Assembly (NCBI RefSeq): GCF_001613385.1
Contig: NZ_BDCG01000012.1
Coordinates: 186,001-250,000 of the forward strand
Source of the DNA: Nocardia flavorosea NBRC 108225
GTDB lineage: Bacteria; Actinomycetota; Actinomycetes; Mycobacteriales; Mycobacteriaceae
DNA length: 64,000 nt
Direction of reading: 5' to 3'
Shown: piece by piece, positions 43,964-53,817 of the stretch
How positions within the stretch are numbered: the stretch's first letter is position 1
How the letters are laid out: every line of letters starts with the position of its first letter
Notes under the pieces: generated by a model
Databases searched by the model: none
Seen by the model: the letters and a program-made list of their open reading frames with translations, nothing else
Told to the model about the DNA's origin: nothing
Program-made: the position numbers and the translations under genes

Positions 43964-45787
43964 TCAGGGGGTGACGATCGGGAAGCGCGGATCCGGTGTG
44001 TCCAGCAGGCCGATGAATGTCTGCAGCAGGCTTTCGTCGCCCTTCATGGTCACTCCCTCGAACCCGCCGCCGCTCACCGCCCTCAGCAGTTGGGCCTTGG
44101 TCAGGGTCAAGGTGAGATCCGCGGGGCCGGGGGCCGGCGTCTCCGCTGTCGGCGTGCGGTGGGTCAGAGCGCCGTGGGAGAGGGTCAGCCGGTGCACACG
44201 GTTCTCGTCGGTCAGCTCCCAGTCCATGACGAAATCGGCCGCCGCGGCGCGCGGGCCGTCGATCCGGACGGCGAGGGAGTCGACGATCATGTCCAGCGTC
44301 AGCGCGGTCAGCATCTCCGGGCCGGCGGTGCTGGTCCCCATCGGACTCGGACCGGTGCGCAGTTCCTCGGCGCCGACGAGGTAGAAGTTGCGCCATGTGC
44401 CGTTCTCGGCGCCGTGGCCGAGCCGCCGGTAGACCTGCGCCAGCTCCTGTTTGGCGCCCTCGTGCGCCGGTTCGGCGAATACCGCATGGTGCAACAGGGT
44501 GGCGGCGAAGCGGAGATCCCCCTCGGCGGCATATTGCCGCCCCTTGGCGACGATCGCGTCGATTCCGCCGTAGTCGGCGACATATCGCTGCGCCAGTTCG
44601 GCCGGTGGATGTTCCCAGAGATGCGCGGGATTCCCGTCGAACCAGCCCATGTACCGCTGATAGATCGCCTTGACGTTGTGGCTGGTGGAACCGTAGTAGC
44701 CGCGGTTGGCCCACAGTTTGTCGAGCGCGGGCGGAAATTCGAACTGCTCGGCGATTTCCGCGCCCGTGAACCCTTGGTTGGTCAGGCGCAACGTCTGGTC
44801 GTGCAGATAGGCGTACATATCCCGTTGCCCGGCCAGCCAGGCCGTCCAGTTCTCCCGGCCCCAGGTCGGCCAATGATGAGAGGCGAAGGCGATATCGGCC
44901 TTGTCGCCGAAACGGGCGATGGCCTCGTCCAGGTACCGGGCCCAGACCCGGGAATCGCGCACCACGGCACCACGCAGGGTGAGCACATTGTGCATATTGT
45001 GGGTCGCGTTCTCGGCCATACAGAGTGCGCGGCGGCCGGGGAACAGGAAGTTCATCTCGGCCGGCGCCTCGGTCCCCGGGGTGAGCTGGAAAACGATTCG
45101 GACGCCGTCGATCTCTTCTTCCTGCCCGGTCCGGGTGATGTCGACGGTCGGCGGGATCAGGGTGACGGTTCCGGTGGACGTGGTCATTCCGAGCCCGGCG
45201 CCGATCTGCCCGTCGGGTGCCTTGTCGAGCACCGCGCCGTACATGAAGATCGCGCGCCGGTTCATCGCATTGCCGGCGTATACGTTCTCGCTCACCGCGT
45301 GCTCGAGGAAACCCTCGGGAGCCAGAACCGGGATCGGCGGATGCCCCTCGGGCACCACTCCCCGCGCCCCGCCGAAATGGTCGACGTGCGAATGGGTGTA
45401 GATCATTCCGGTGACCGGGCGGTCACCGCGGTGGGCTCGATACAGCGCCAGCCCGGCGGCCGCGGTCTCCGCCGAGATCAGCGGATCGATCACGATGACG
45501 CCGTCGCGGCCCTCGACGAAGGTCATATTCGACAGGTCCAGGTTGCGTACCTGATAGATCCCCTCGGTGACCTCGAACAGTCCTTGTTTGTTGCAGAGTT
45601 GCGCCTGCCGCCACAGGCTCGGGTTCGCGGTGGACGGGCAGTCACCGTCGAGGAACCCGTAGGCGCCGGTATCCCAGACCACGCTCCCGTCGGCGGCTTT
45701 CACGACCGGCGGGTCGAGTTCGGCGATGAACCCCCGTGCGGCATTCTCGAAATCGGTGGTGTCGTCGAAGTCCACCTGCATGGTCAT
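43964..45787 (-). CDS. Alkyl sulfatase of the SdsA/metallo-beta-lactamase type
   Basis: 607 aa. The metallo-beta-lactamase motif THSHVDHFGG puts ligands at His132, His134, Asp136 and His137. The N-terminus has LFEVTEGIYQVRNLDLSNMTF, the family opening, and the C-terminal region is the SCP2-like/dimerisation part with LTLTKAQLLRAV. Such enzymes cleave alkyl sulfates such as SDS to the alcohol and sulfate, using two zinc ions. No signal peptide is seen, so a cytosolic location is likely. ATG 45787 (MTMQVDF) has GTGAGG upstream on its strand. A longer frame to 45847 lacks a site. Confidence 0.9.
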   Translation of the reverse strand: MTMQVDFDDTTDFENAARGFIAELDPPVVKAADGSVVWDTGAYGFLDGDCPSTANPSLWRQAQLCNKQGLFEVTEGIYQVRNLDLSNMTFVEGRDGVIVIDPLISAETAAAGLALYRAHRGDRPVTGMIYTHSHVDHFGGARGVVPEGHPPIPVLAPEGFLEHAVSENVYAGNAMNRRAIFMYGAVLDKAPDGQIGAGLGMTTSTGTVTLIPPTVDITRTGQEEEIDGVRIVFQLTPGTEAPAEMNFLFPGRRALCMAENATHNMHNVLTLRGAVVRDSRVWARYLDEAIARFGDKADIAFASHHWPTWGRENWTAWLAGQRDMYAYLHDQTLRLTNQGFTGAEIAEQFEFPPALDKLWANRGYYGSTSHNVKAIYQRYMGWFDGNPAHLWEHPPAELAQRYVADYGGIDAIVAKGRQYAAEGDLRFAATLLHHAVFAEPAHEGAKQELAQVYRRLGHGAENGTWRNFYLVGAEELRTGPSPMGTSTAGPEMLTALTLDMIVDSLAVRIDGPRAAAADFVMDWELTDENRVHRLTLSHGALTHRTPTAETPAPGPADLTLTLTKAQLLRAVSGGGFEGVTMKGDESLLQTFIGLLDTPDPRFPIVTP

Positions 45788-46066
45788 GGTTACCTCACTC
45801 TGCGATGTCTCGGCTGATGAAGCGGTACGGCGCGGAGGTTCGAGCACCCGTCCGTCCGGTGGTCGACCGGAACCGGGACGGGAGCACCGGCGTTGCCCAC
45901 GCTAACGCGGTCCTCAACACGCACGTATCACCTGCGGCGGGTGAGTTCGTCGCCCGGCTCGGACACCACGGAGTTAGGGCGAATTCATCCGGTGCGGGTG
46001 AAGTCCGATCCACCGCCGGAGCGGCACACTCGGGCTGAACCGCCAGCCCACTGTTCGGAGGATCCG

Positions 46067-46300
46067 ATGGCAAGACAGGACGCACCGAAGCCGGCACTGC
46101 TGTCTCGTATCACAGTGAACCAGTGGGTGGCCGCCGTCCTGGTCGTGCTGGCCGTCGTGTTCATCGCCCAGAACCGCAGCCGGGTGGATATCAATTTCCT
46201 GCTGGTCACCGTTCGTTCGCCGATGTGGCTGATCCTGCTGATCATGTTCCTCGTCGGTGCGCTCGCGGGCCTGCTGATCAGGCGCCGGGCCCGCCGCTGA
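46067..46300 (+). CDS. LapA-domain (DUF1049) small membrane protein
   Basis: 77 aa. Two transmembrane segments with a short periplasmic loop: VNQWVAAVLVVLAVVFIAQN, then SPMWLILLIMFLVGALAGLL and a basic tail RRRARR. QNRSRVDINFLL between them is the LapA/DUF1049 hallmark. In proteobacteria LapA helps LPS assembly. The actinobacterial role is unknown. ATG 46067 has CGGAGGA directly upstream. It is a single gene, divergent from the alkylsulfatase. Confidence 0.85.
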   Translation: MARQDAPKPALLSRITVNQWVAAVLVVLAVVFIAQNRSRVDINFLLVTVRSPMWLILLIMFLVGALAGLLIRRRARR

Positions 46301-46381
46301 GTTACCGGATACTGCCCGCGCCCCGGGGGCGTGCGGCCGTTACCGAGGTACGGCATGCCGATGAGGCCCGTAGTTTCTCGA

Positions 46382-48136
46382 TCAGCGAGCCGGGTCTGTA
46401 GTTCCCGGGGAACGTGGCGGTTCGGCCGTCGCGGCGGTGACACCGGCGTAGACCGGGATGCGGTGCGGGCCGGTTTGCGCGGCCGCCAGTTCGTCCGCGA
46501 ACTGCCCGATCGAGCGGGCGATCCGGAATTCGATACCGTGGTGGGCGAGGCTGTCCCGGAGATCGACCAGCATCGCCGCGGCGGTGACATCGATGGCGGG
46601 CGAGGTTTCGGCGTCGAGCACCACCAACCGGGTGTGCACGGTGCAGAGCTGCTCGATCCGGCTCCGCACATGGTCGGCGTTGACGAAGTACAGCCCCGCT
46701 TCCACACGGACCACCAGTTGGTCCCGGCGTTGCGCGAGACCGGGGTGCCGATGCACGTCCAGCCACAATCCGTCGCGGGGGCCGAGGACCGCGATATGCG
46801 GCCGGGAGCCGCGATAGACGAGCAGGACGATGGCCACCCCGACACCGATGAGCAGACCCGGCAGGGTGTCGAACAGCAGCACACCGAGCAGCGCGGCGAG
46901 CGCGGCCACGAAATCGGCGCGGGCAACCCGGCCGTAGATATGGCCCAGCCAGTCGGTCCACACCCGGTAGAGTCGCCGCAACGCGCGGATATCGACCAGT
47001 TCGATCACCGCCGCGATCACCACCGCGGCCAGTGTGGCCTCCGGCAGCTGTTCGAACAGTCCGGTGAGCAACAGCAGGGTCACCACGGTCAGCGCCGCCA
47101 CCACCAGACCGCTGACCTGTGTCTTCGCCCCGGCCGACCCGTTCACCGCGGTTTTGGACAGGCTGCCGTTGACCACCATTCCGGAGGTGAAGCCCGACCC
47201 CAGGTTCGCGGCACCCAATCCGAACAGTTCCCGGTTGGGGTCGATTTCGTAGCCGGCTTTCGCCGCGTACGTTTTGGCCGCGCCCAGCCCTTCGGCGAAC
47301 CCGATCAGCAGGACACCGACCGCCGGGCCCAGCAGGTCGAGGTAGTCCCCGAAGCTCACAGCCTCGGGCAGGCCGGGAGCCGGCAGACCGGGGTCGATCT
47401 GCCCGACGATGGCAACACCCTTGTCGTCCAGGTCGAAAAGCGCCACTGCCAGGATTCCGGCCAGGACCGCGAGCAATGCGCCTGGGATCAGCGGCAGCCA
47501 CCGCCTGACGGCGAGCACCAGCAGCAGGCTCAGGCCACCGATCAGCAGTGTCCGCCAATGAGTGTCCCCGAGGCCGGTCAGCACGCCCCACAGCTGTTCG
47601 AAGAAATCCCCCTCGTGTTTCTCGATCCCGAGCAGTTCGGGTACCTGACCGATGATGATGACCAGCGCCAGCCCGACGATGAACCCTTTCAGCACCGGTT
47701 CGGAGATGAACGAGGCAATGAACCCGAGCCGCAGCAGCCCGGCCAGCAGGCCGGCCACGCCCGTCGCGATCGCGAGTGCGGTGGTGAGCGCGATATAGCG
47801 CCCCTCGTCGGCCCCCGCCAGTGGGGCGATGAGCGCGGCCGACAATGCCGCGGTCGCCGACATCGGTCCCACCACCAGATGCCGGGAACTACCGGCCAGC
47901 GCATACAGGATCAGCGACGGGACCGCCGCATACAGTCCGGCCACCGGCGGAACGCCCGCGATCGTGGCGTAGGCCAGCGCTTCCGGAACCAGTACCGCCC
48001 AGACGGTCAGGCCGGCGACGATATCCGGCCGCAACCAGCTACGCCGGTACCCGTGCAGGGAAGGGAACAGCTGGGCGGCGACAGCCCGCATCCGGCTTCC
48101 GCCGCTTCCGGGCGGCCGGGTGTGTTCGTCGCTCAC
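46382..48136 (-). CDS. SulP family anion permease with STAS domain
   Basis: 584 aa. About 12 membrane segments from residue 35 to 430. The SulP signature region near residues 50-75 has PEALAYATIAGVPPVAGLYAA. The C-terminal STAS domain (about 455-560) contains RLVVLDAETSPAIDVTAAAML. It would carry sulfate, bicarbonate or another anion. The ion is not readable from sequence. ATG 48136 begins a plausible short cytosolic N-terminus. Confidence 0.9.
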   Translation of the reverse strand: MSDEHTRPPGSGGSRMRAVAAQLFPSLHGYRRSWLRPDIVAGLTVWAVLVPEALAYATIAGVPPVAGLYAAVPSLILYALAGSSRHLVVGPMSATAALSAALIAPLAGADEGRYIALTTALAIATGVAGLLAGLLRLGFIASFISEPVLKGFIVGLALVIIIGQVPELLGIEKHEGDFFEQLWGVLTGLGDTHWRTLLIGGLSLLLVLAVRRWLPLIPGALLAVLAGILAVALFDLDDKGVAIVGQIDPGLPAPGLPEAVSFGDYLDLLGPAVGVLLIGFAEGLGAAKTYAAKAGYEIDPNRELFGLGAANLGSGFTSGMVVNGSLSKTAVNGSAGAKTQVSGLVVAALTVVTLLLLTGLFEQLPEATLAAVVIAAVIELVDIRALRRLYRVWTDWLGHIYGRVARADFVAALAALLGVLLFDTLPGLLIGVGVAIVLLVYRGSRPHIAVLGPRDGLWLDVHRHPGLAQRRDQLVVRVEAGLYFVNADHVRSRIEQLCTVHTRLVVLDAETSPAIDVTAAAMLVDLRDSLAHHGIEFRIARSIGQFADELAAAQTGPHRIPVYAGVTAATAEPPRSPGTTDPAR

Positions 48137-48221
48137 AACTCACCGTGCCCTTCGCCGAAGAGGGGGCCGCGGCTGCCCGGACGCACAGGATCGGCCGGGC
48201 AGGTCCCGCGCGGCGGACGGG

Positions 48222-48647
48222 TCAGGTCCGGGGCTGCCAGGTGGCGATCGCCCAGATCACCACGATGTTCAGGGCGATGACCAGCGTCGACCACCAGGGG
48301 TAGTAGGGCAGCCAGAGGAAGTTCGCCAGTATCGACAGTGCCGCGACGGTGATCGCCAGCACCCGGCCCCAGGTCGTACCCGTCATCAGTCCGAGCGCCG
48401 CCACTATCAGGATGGCGCCCAGCACGATATGGATCCAGCCCCAGGTGGTGATATCGAATTCGTAGACGTAGTCGATCCCGAGAACGAACAATTCGTCCCG
48501 GGCGACCGCGGCGATCCCTTCCAGTACCGACAGCACGCCGACCGTCAGCAGCAGTATGGACGCCCCGATCGAGGCACCCGCCGCGAAACCCTGCCGCAGC
48601 GGGCCGCTGTCGCGAGTCTCGGTGGTGTATTGCGGTGCGGTGGTCAT
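48222..48647 (-). CDS. DUF7144-type four-helix membrane protein
   Basis: 141 aa with four transmembrane segments at about 24-44, 68-88, 95-112 and 117-134. WGWIHIVLGAILIVAALGLM and TWGRVLAITVAALSILANF with LPYYPWWS are typical of a family of small actinobacterial membrane proteins (DUF7144). ATG 48647 has GGAAGGAG 8 bases upstream on its strand. The neighbours on the same strand are also membrane proteins. Function unknown. Confidence 0.82.
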   Translation of the reverse strand: MTTAPQYTTETRDSGPLRQGFAAGASIGASILLLTVGVLSVLEGIAAVARDELFVLGIDYVYEFDITTWGWIHIVLGAILIVAALGLMTGTTWGRVLAITVAALSILANFLWLPYYPWWSTLVIALNIVVIWAIATWQPRT

Positions 48648-48735
48648 CTCCACTCCTTCCGAGCGCAGTGATTGCGTCGACTGTCGTCGTTCGGGAAACG
48701 GTGCCGCCTCACCCTGGCGGGGTGAACCGCGCCGT

Positions 48736-49860
48736 TCACCCCGGCGCGGGCGGCGGATCGGCCGCTGCCCGTTCCCCGCGATCCGGGGCACGTTCGCCGA
48801 TGAGCACATCCATCCATCTGGTCGATGGGTCGATATCGAGCAGCACCGCTTTCGCCAGCAACGTGAGCGGTATGGCCAGCAGCGCACCCAATGCGCCGAG
48901 GACCCACGTCCAGAACACCAGCGACAGAAAAGTGATCGTGACACTGAGCCCGACCGCATCGCCGACATACTTCGGCTGGATCACCGACTGCACCACGACG
49001 TTGAGCACGCAGTAGACGACGATCACCCAGACCATGCGGGTCCATCCGCTGTCGAGCAGGGCCAGCAGCGCGGGCGGTACCAGTCCGATGACGAAGCCGA
49101 TATTCGGGATGTAGTTGGTGATGAACGACAGCAACGCCCACAGCAGCGGGAACGGCACCGCCAGCAGCCACAGCGCGACACCGTCGAGGATCGCGACGAT
49201 CAGGCCGAATACCGTGGATACGATCAGGTATTTGCGGGTGCCCGAGGTGAACGAGCCCAGCGCCTGGGCGATATCGGGACGCATACTCCGCAGCACAGCC
49301 ATCCGGCGTCCGATGGACATTCCGTCGAACACCATGAACAGCAGCAACGTGACCACGAAGACCAGGTTCGAGAACGCGCCCGCCAAGCCGCGCAGCAGAT
49401 CCTCGAGCAGTCCGACCAGTTTGCCCAGGTCGAAGCTGCTCAACGCGTGATCGATCCGTTCCTGGTCGATATTCAAGCGCGCCAGCAGGTCCTGGACCTG
49501 CACGAGCAGATCGGCGAACCGCTCGGAGTAATCCGGTAGCGCGGTGGCCAGCTGAGCCGCCGATAAGGCCAGGGCCGCGACCAGCCCGAGCAGGATCACA
49601 TACACCACCACCAGCGCCGCGAGCATGCCCAGCCAGGCGGGCCGGCCACTGCGCTGTATCCGCTGCTGGATGGGCTGCACGGCGATCGCCAGCATCAACG
49701 CCAGGAAAACCGGGCCGAGGACACCGGAGAAGGCGCGGGCCCCGGTTACGGCGACCACCGTGGCCGCCGCGACCAGCAGAACGATCAACCCGCGCGGAAT
49801 CGCCCACTGCCCGGGAGCCGGCCCCGCCGTGTGCGGGGCCGGCGGGGGCGCAGCGGTCAC
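48736..49860 (-). CDS. AI-2E family transporter (PerM/YdiK-like)
   Basis: 374 aa with about seven to eight transmembrane segments and a soluble helical insert around residues 110-160. The FITNYIPNIGFVIGLVPPALLALL segment (here as two pieces) and VVVQSVIQPKYVGDAVGLS are AI-2E family hallmarks. The family is named for autoinducer-2 export but includes ion antiporters, so the substrate is unsure. The start overlaps the SHOCT-protein stop (4 bp), so the two form an operon. Confidence 0.88.
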   Translation of the reverse strand: MTAAPPPAPHTAGPAPGQWAIPRGLIVLLVAAATVVAVTGARAFSGVLGPVFLALMLAIAVQPIQQRIQRSGRPAWLGMLAALVVVYVILLGLVAALALSAAQLATALPDYSERFADLLVQVQDLLARLNIDQERIDHALSSFDLGKLVGLLEDLLRGLAGAFSNLVFVVTLLLFMVFDGMSIGRRMAVLRSMRPDIAQALGSFTSGTRKYLIVSTVFGLIVAILDGVALWLLAVPFPLLWALLSFITNYIPNIGFVIGLVPPALLALLDSGWTRMVWVIVVYCVLNVVVQSVIQPKYVGDAVGLSVTITFLSLVFWTWVLGALGALLAIPLTLLAKAVLLDIDPSTRWMDVLIGERAPDRGERAAADPPPAPG

Positions 49861-50231
49861 GACATGGCCTTGGCCTTGAGCCGCTCGAACTCTCCTTCGG
49901 TGATCGTGCCCTCGGTGAGCAGCCGTTTCGCCTCGGCGATCTGCGCGGCCGGATTGGTGCCGGCGGTGCGCTGGATGTATTCCTTCTCCGCGGCCTGCAC
50001 CTGATGAGCCTCGGTGATCGACCGCTGTGTCATCCCCTTACCGCGGACGATCAGGTAGACCAGCGAGGTCAGTAGCGGCAGCACGATCAGCAGAACCACC
50101 CAGATCGCCTTGACCCAGCCGGAGGTCTCCCGGTCCCGGAAGAGGTCGCCGATGATGTAGAACAGCAGCAGCAGGTACGCGATGAACGCGAAGCTCACCA
50201 CAACCAGCCAGAGTGCTTCCCAAAACGACAC
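49857..50231 (-). CDS. PLDc_N/SHOCT membrane protein
   Basis: 124 aa. Two transmembrane segments (about 8-28 and 40-62) separated by a loop with DRETSGWVKAIWVVLLIVLP, the PLDc_N/Cls-like membrane anchor. The C-terminus ends in a SHOCT short helical motif (AEAKRLLTEGTITEGEFERLK). Such proteins are common stress-associated accessory membrane proteins. It begins the operon with the AI-2E transporter. ATG 50231. Confidence 0.85.
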   Translation of the reverse strand: MSFWEALWLVVVSFAFIAYLLLLFYIIGDLFRDRETSGWVKAIWVVLLIVLPLLTSLVYLIVRGKGMTQRSITEAHQVQAAEKEYIQRTAGTNPAAQIAEAKRLLTEGTITEGEFERLKAKAMS

Positions 50232-50452
50232 GGTCCACCTCGCTTACGTCGGATCCAGCGGTCCCCACAGCGGGGATCTGCCCCACGCTATGGCGGCCCG
50301 GCCGGTGCACGACTCACCCGCTACGGATGAATATTCCCGGATACGCCCTGGTAACAGGTTGGTTCAGGGGCCGCTGAGGGTGCCCACCGCTCAGGTAGGC
50401 TGCGGCCGAGTGCGTGCTAGTGCTGTTTCGGAAATTTTCTTCGGGAGGCACC

Positions 50453-53083
50453 GTGACCGCTTCGCCAACATTGGATCCGACGGGCCGCCCGATATCGCGA
50501 GCCCGGCCCCGGTCCCATATCCCGGTGTTCCCCTTCGACCCGGTATCCCGGCCCCGATTGCATACCGGGCTGGACAGCGTGGTGGATCGCCGTAACGGCG
50601 GTGTCCTGCTGGTATGCGGCGCGGTGGGGGTCGGGAAAACGGTTGCCGTGGCGGACTGGGTGGCAACGCATCTGCCGCGTTCGCATCCGGACGCCCGGAT
50701 CGCGTGGCTCACCGTTCGCGACCAGACCGCGCTGTGGCCGGAGCTGCGCGCCCGGCTGTGCGTGCCCGCCGCGGGATCGGGGCAGCCGGCCGCGGGGGTG
50801 GGTGAGGCCGAATCGATCCTCGCCGCGCTGGGTGAGGGCGCGGAGCCGACCGTCGTGGTGATCGACGACGCGCACCTGATCACCGATCCGCTCGCCCTGG
50901 CCGGGCTGGAGTACTTCCTGCAGCACGCGCCGCCCGCGGTGACAACCGTGTTGTGCGCCCGCTTCGATCCGCCGATCCGCTGGCATCTGCTGCAACTGCA
51001 TTCCCGCCTCACCCGGTGGGGCGCGCACGATCTGGCGCTCTCTCCCGCGGAGGTGTCCCGGCTGTGCGCGGGGCACGAATGCGCACTCGACGACCAGGGC
51101 ATGCACGCCTTGATGGACCTCACCGAAGGGTGGGCGGCGCTGGTGCGGATCGCCGCGATCTACCTCACCGCCAGCCCGAGCGATAACGCCGATGCGCTCA
51201 CCGCGCTGGCCCGGCCGCCGCATGCGTTCGCCGATCTGCTGGTGGGTGAGCTGATCGATACCCTGTCCCCTGCGCTGCGGCAGTTCCTCACCTGCACCAG
51301 CGTCCCGGACGAGTTCACCGAACAACTCGCCGACGATCTCGTGGGCGGTGGTGCGGCGCATCTGCTCTACGAACTCGACCGGATCAATTTCCCGATGACC
51401 TCGCTGTCCCGCAGCGGGAAGGTCTGGTATTCGTACCACCCGATGCTGCGGGCCTATTTCCTGGCGGAGGCCAACCGGCTGGGCCGGGATCTGTGTGCCG
51501 ACCTGCATCTGCGGTCGGCCCGCCGGCTCACCGCTATCGGTGAGTTACAGGCCGCGCTGACGCATCTGCTGGCGGTACCCGACCACCGTGAGCTGGGATC
51601 GTTCCTGGCCGAGCACGCACTGGCACTGGTTTTCGCCGATCACGGCGAGAGCCTGTTCGATGCACTCGCCGGCGCGGCGCCGGATGTGCTGACCGATCCG
51701 TTCCTGCGCCTGCTGCAGGCCACCGACGCGCTGCTGCACGGCGGCAGCGGTACGGCTCAGGCCTACCGCGACAGCGCCCGTCTCCTCGCCGACGACGACC
51801 CGCATTCACTCGCGGGCCCGTACCGGCTGGAAGCACTGACGGCGGCCGTGGACGCCGAGCTCGCGGTGGCGACCGGCGCCGATTCCGATCCGATCGTGTT
51901 CCCGGAACGGATGCCACCCGCCGACCGCCCCGACCTGGACGGTTATCTCGCCGTCACCACCGGCACCGCGCTCGCGCTACGCGGCGAACTCGCCCGAGGT
52001 GAGGAACGGCTACGGATCGCCCTGAGCCGCACCCGGTCCCGCTGCCATCCCCGGCTGCGATTGATCGCGGTGACCCGGCTCGCCGTCACCGCCGGCCTGG
52101 CCGGATCGATCACGACGATGCGGCAGCGGGCCGAACGGGCCTGCGCCATCGCCCGCGATCACGATCTGCTGGATCTGCCGGAAACCGTGCACGCCACCGC
52201 ACTCGAGGCGTATGGCGCCTACCTGCAGGGCTCGGACCCGCACCCCGAGCAGATCCGGGTGCTGTGCGCGGAACATATCCGCCGCGACGGCACCCCCGGC
52301 CCGGTGGCAGGCCGGTTACCGCATGTGGTCGGCAACCTGCTCGACTGCCAGTGCGGCGACGACCCGGGCGCCACCGACCGGCTGCGCCGCAGTATCGGCC
52401 GGCTGCTCGATGCCGACCCCGCCCCGGTGCTCGGCGGTGGTCTGGTGAGTGCCGCGGTGTGGGCGCTGCTGGGCGCGGGCGATACCGCGGCCGCACGGCA
52501 GCTGACCGAACGCGCGCGGGCAGTGCTCGGGCATATCCCCGATACCGTCCTGTCCACGGCGGCGCTGACCTCCGTCGCGGGTAACCACCAGACTGTCCTC
52601 GGCCAGGTGGAGCCGGTACTCGCGGCGACCTCCGGCGCCCATCCCGTCGCCCGGCTCACCGGCTGGCTGTTGCACGCCCGCGCTCACCGCGCGCTGGGCA
52701 ATGACTCCAAAACCCGGGAGGCCGTGGACAACGCCCTCCGGATCGGCGCCACCCATCGGGTGGCCCGGCCGTTCTTCGACGTTCCCGGCACGGTCGAACT
52801 GCTCGACTACTACGCCGGATGTTTCGGGCACTGCAGCGACTTCGCCGACAGTATCCGGGCAGGTCACCGGCCGCAGCGCCGGGTCCAGCATCCACCGCTC
52901 ACGGCGACCGAGCTGCGGATTCTGCAACAGCTGCCGTCGGGTCGTACGACCCAGCACATCGCCGACGATCTCAGCGTCTCCATCAATACGGTCAAAACAC
53001 ATCTGCGCGGTATCTACGCCAAACTCGGTACCCGCTCCCGGATGGAAACGCTGTACGAAGCGCGGCGCAGCGGATTGCTCTGA
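50453..53083 (+). CDS. Large LuxR (LAL/MalT-like) ATPase regulator
   Basis: 876 aa. Walker A GAVGVGKT is at residues 56-63 and the Walker B-like strand TVVVIDDAH at about 133-141. A helical (TPR-like) region fills the middle. The C-terminal LuxR helix-turn-helix is LTATELRILQQLPSG, then TTQHIADDLSVSINTVKTHL and GIYAKLGTRSRMET. It is a STAND-type regulator whose effector is unknown. GTG 50453 follows CGGGAGG closely (spacing 4). The longer frame from 50414 has no site. The gene is single. Confidence 0.88.
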   Translation: MTASPTLDPTGRPISRARPRSHIPVFPFDPVSRPRLHTGLDSVVDRRNGGVLLVCGAVGVGKTVAVADWVATHLPRSHPDARIAWLTVRDQTALWPELRARLCVPAAGSGQPAAGVGEAESILAALGEGAEPTVVVIDDAHLITDPLALAGLEYFLQHAPPAVTTVLCARFDPPIRWHLLQLHSRLTRWGAHDLALSPAEVSRLCAGHECALDDQGMHALMDLTEGWAALVRIAAIYLTASPSDNADALTALARPPHAFADLLVGELIDTLSPALRQFLTCTSVPDEFTEQLADDLVGGGAAHLLYELDRINFPMTSLSRSGKVWYSYHPMLRAYFLAEANRLGRDLCADLHLRSARRLTAIGELQAALTHLLAVPDHRELGSFLAEHALALVFADHGESLFDALAGAAPDVLTDPFLRLLQATDALLHGGSGTAQAYRDSARLLADDDPHSLAGPYRLEALTAAVDAELAVATGADSDPIVFPERMPPADRPDLDGYLAVTTGTALALRGELARGEERLRIALSRTRSRCHPRLRLIAVTRLAVTAGLAGSITTMRQRAERACAIARDHDLLDLPETVHATALEAYGAYLQGSDPHPEQIRVLCAEHIRRDGTPGPVAGRLPHVVGNLLDCQCGDDPGATDRLRRSIGRLLDADPAPVLGGGLVSAAVWALLGAGDTAAARQLTERARAVLGHIPDTVLSTAALTSVAGNHQTVLGQVEPVLAATSGAHPVARLTGWLLHARAHRALGNDSKTREAVDNALRIGATHRVARPFFDVPGTVELLDYYAGCFGHCSDFADSIRAGHRPQRRVQHPPLTATELRILQQLPSGRTTQHIADDLSVSINTVKTHLRGIYAKLGTRSRMETLYEARRSGLL

Positions 53084-53205
53084 CCCCGGCGGAGCCGTTT
53101 CACCCGCTCCGGACGATGTGCGGCGGTGACGCCGTGGGACACACTTCATCCCGACGCGGCGACACCTGCCGTCGCGACCGGTCCGGAACGAGGCAGGAGA
53201 CGGCG

Positions 53206-53403
53206 ATGCGATACCAGTTCACCATCGACGGCGAACTCTCCGAACGTGCGCTTGCCGCGTTTCCCGAACTCACCGGCGATCACACCCACGGCACCACCGT
53301 GTTGTCGGGTCCGATCACGGATCAGACGGGTATCCGCGGAATCCTGGCCCGTATCGACAACTTGGGGCTCTCCGTGATCGAGATGCGCCGGTTGCCCGAG
53401 TGA
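53206..53403 (+). CDS. Small conserved alpha/beta protein
   Basis: 65 aa, soluble. MRYQFTIDGELSERALAAFP, then TTVLSGPITDQTGIRGILARIDNLGLSVIEMRR. The pattern (beta, Gly-containing turn, then a helical L-x-R-I-x-x-L-G-L-x-x-x-E-x-R) matches short actinobacterial proteins of unknown role. CAGGAGA lies 6 bases before ATG 53206. It lies alone after the LAL regulator. Confidence 0.72.
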   Translation: MRYQFTIDGELSERALAAFPELTGDHTHGTTVLSGPITDQTGIRGILARIDNLGLSVIEMRRLPE

Positions 53404-53817
53404 GTGTGGCGTGCGGCGTGTGCGCACGCCGGCGGGGGCCGGTGCCCCGATCACGCTGACGACGGACGCGGCAGTCGCACCCGTGGTGCCGGTAACACGG
53501 CCGAGCCCGACGCGACGCGAACGTGCCGGCGGTCGCGGCCGGGGCACGCCCGTCGCGGTCCGGCGTGCGGAAGCAGTTCCGGTGGTCCCGTTGAGGCAGC
53601 CCCAGGACGACGGGGCACTCACGGCGACACGGAGACCGCGGTGTCCACCCGCGCCTCGCCGGGCTAGCCGCGGCCGGTGACCCACTGGCCGGCGGCGACA
53701 TCGGACCAACGGGATGCGTGGCACCCCCTCGCGGTGCGAGCCGAAGACCGCGGCGGTCGACACCGTTGCGGTTGTAGCCACCCCGCCCCGGCACGAGACG
53801 ACTTTCTGTGGAAGGCA
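53404..53817. other. Intergenic stretch, no gene seen
   Basis: About 415 bp between the small protein and the convergent polysaccharide deacetylase end. Frames here are arginine-rich shadows without motifs. Confidence 0.55.
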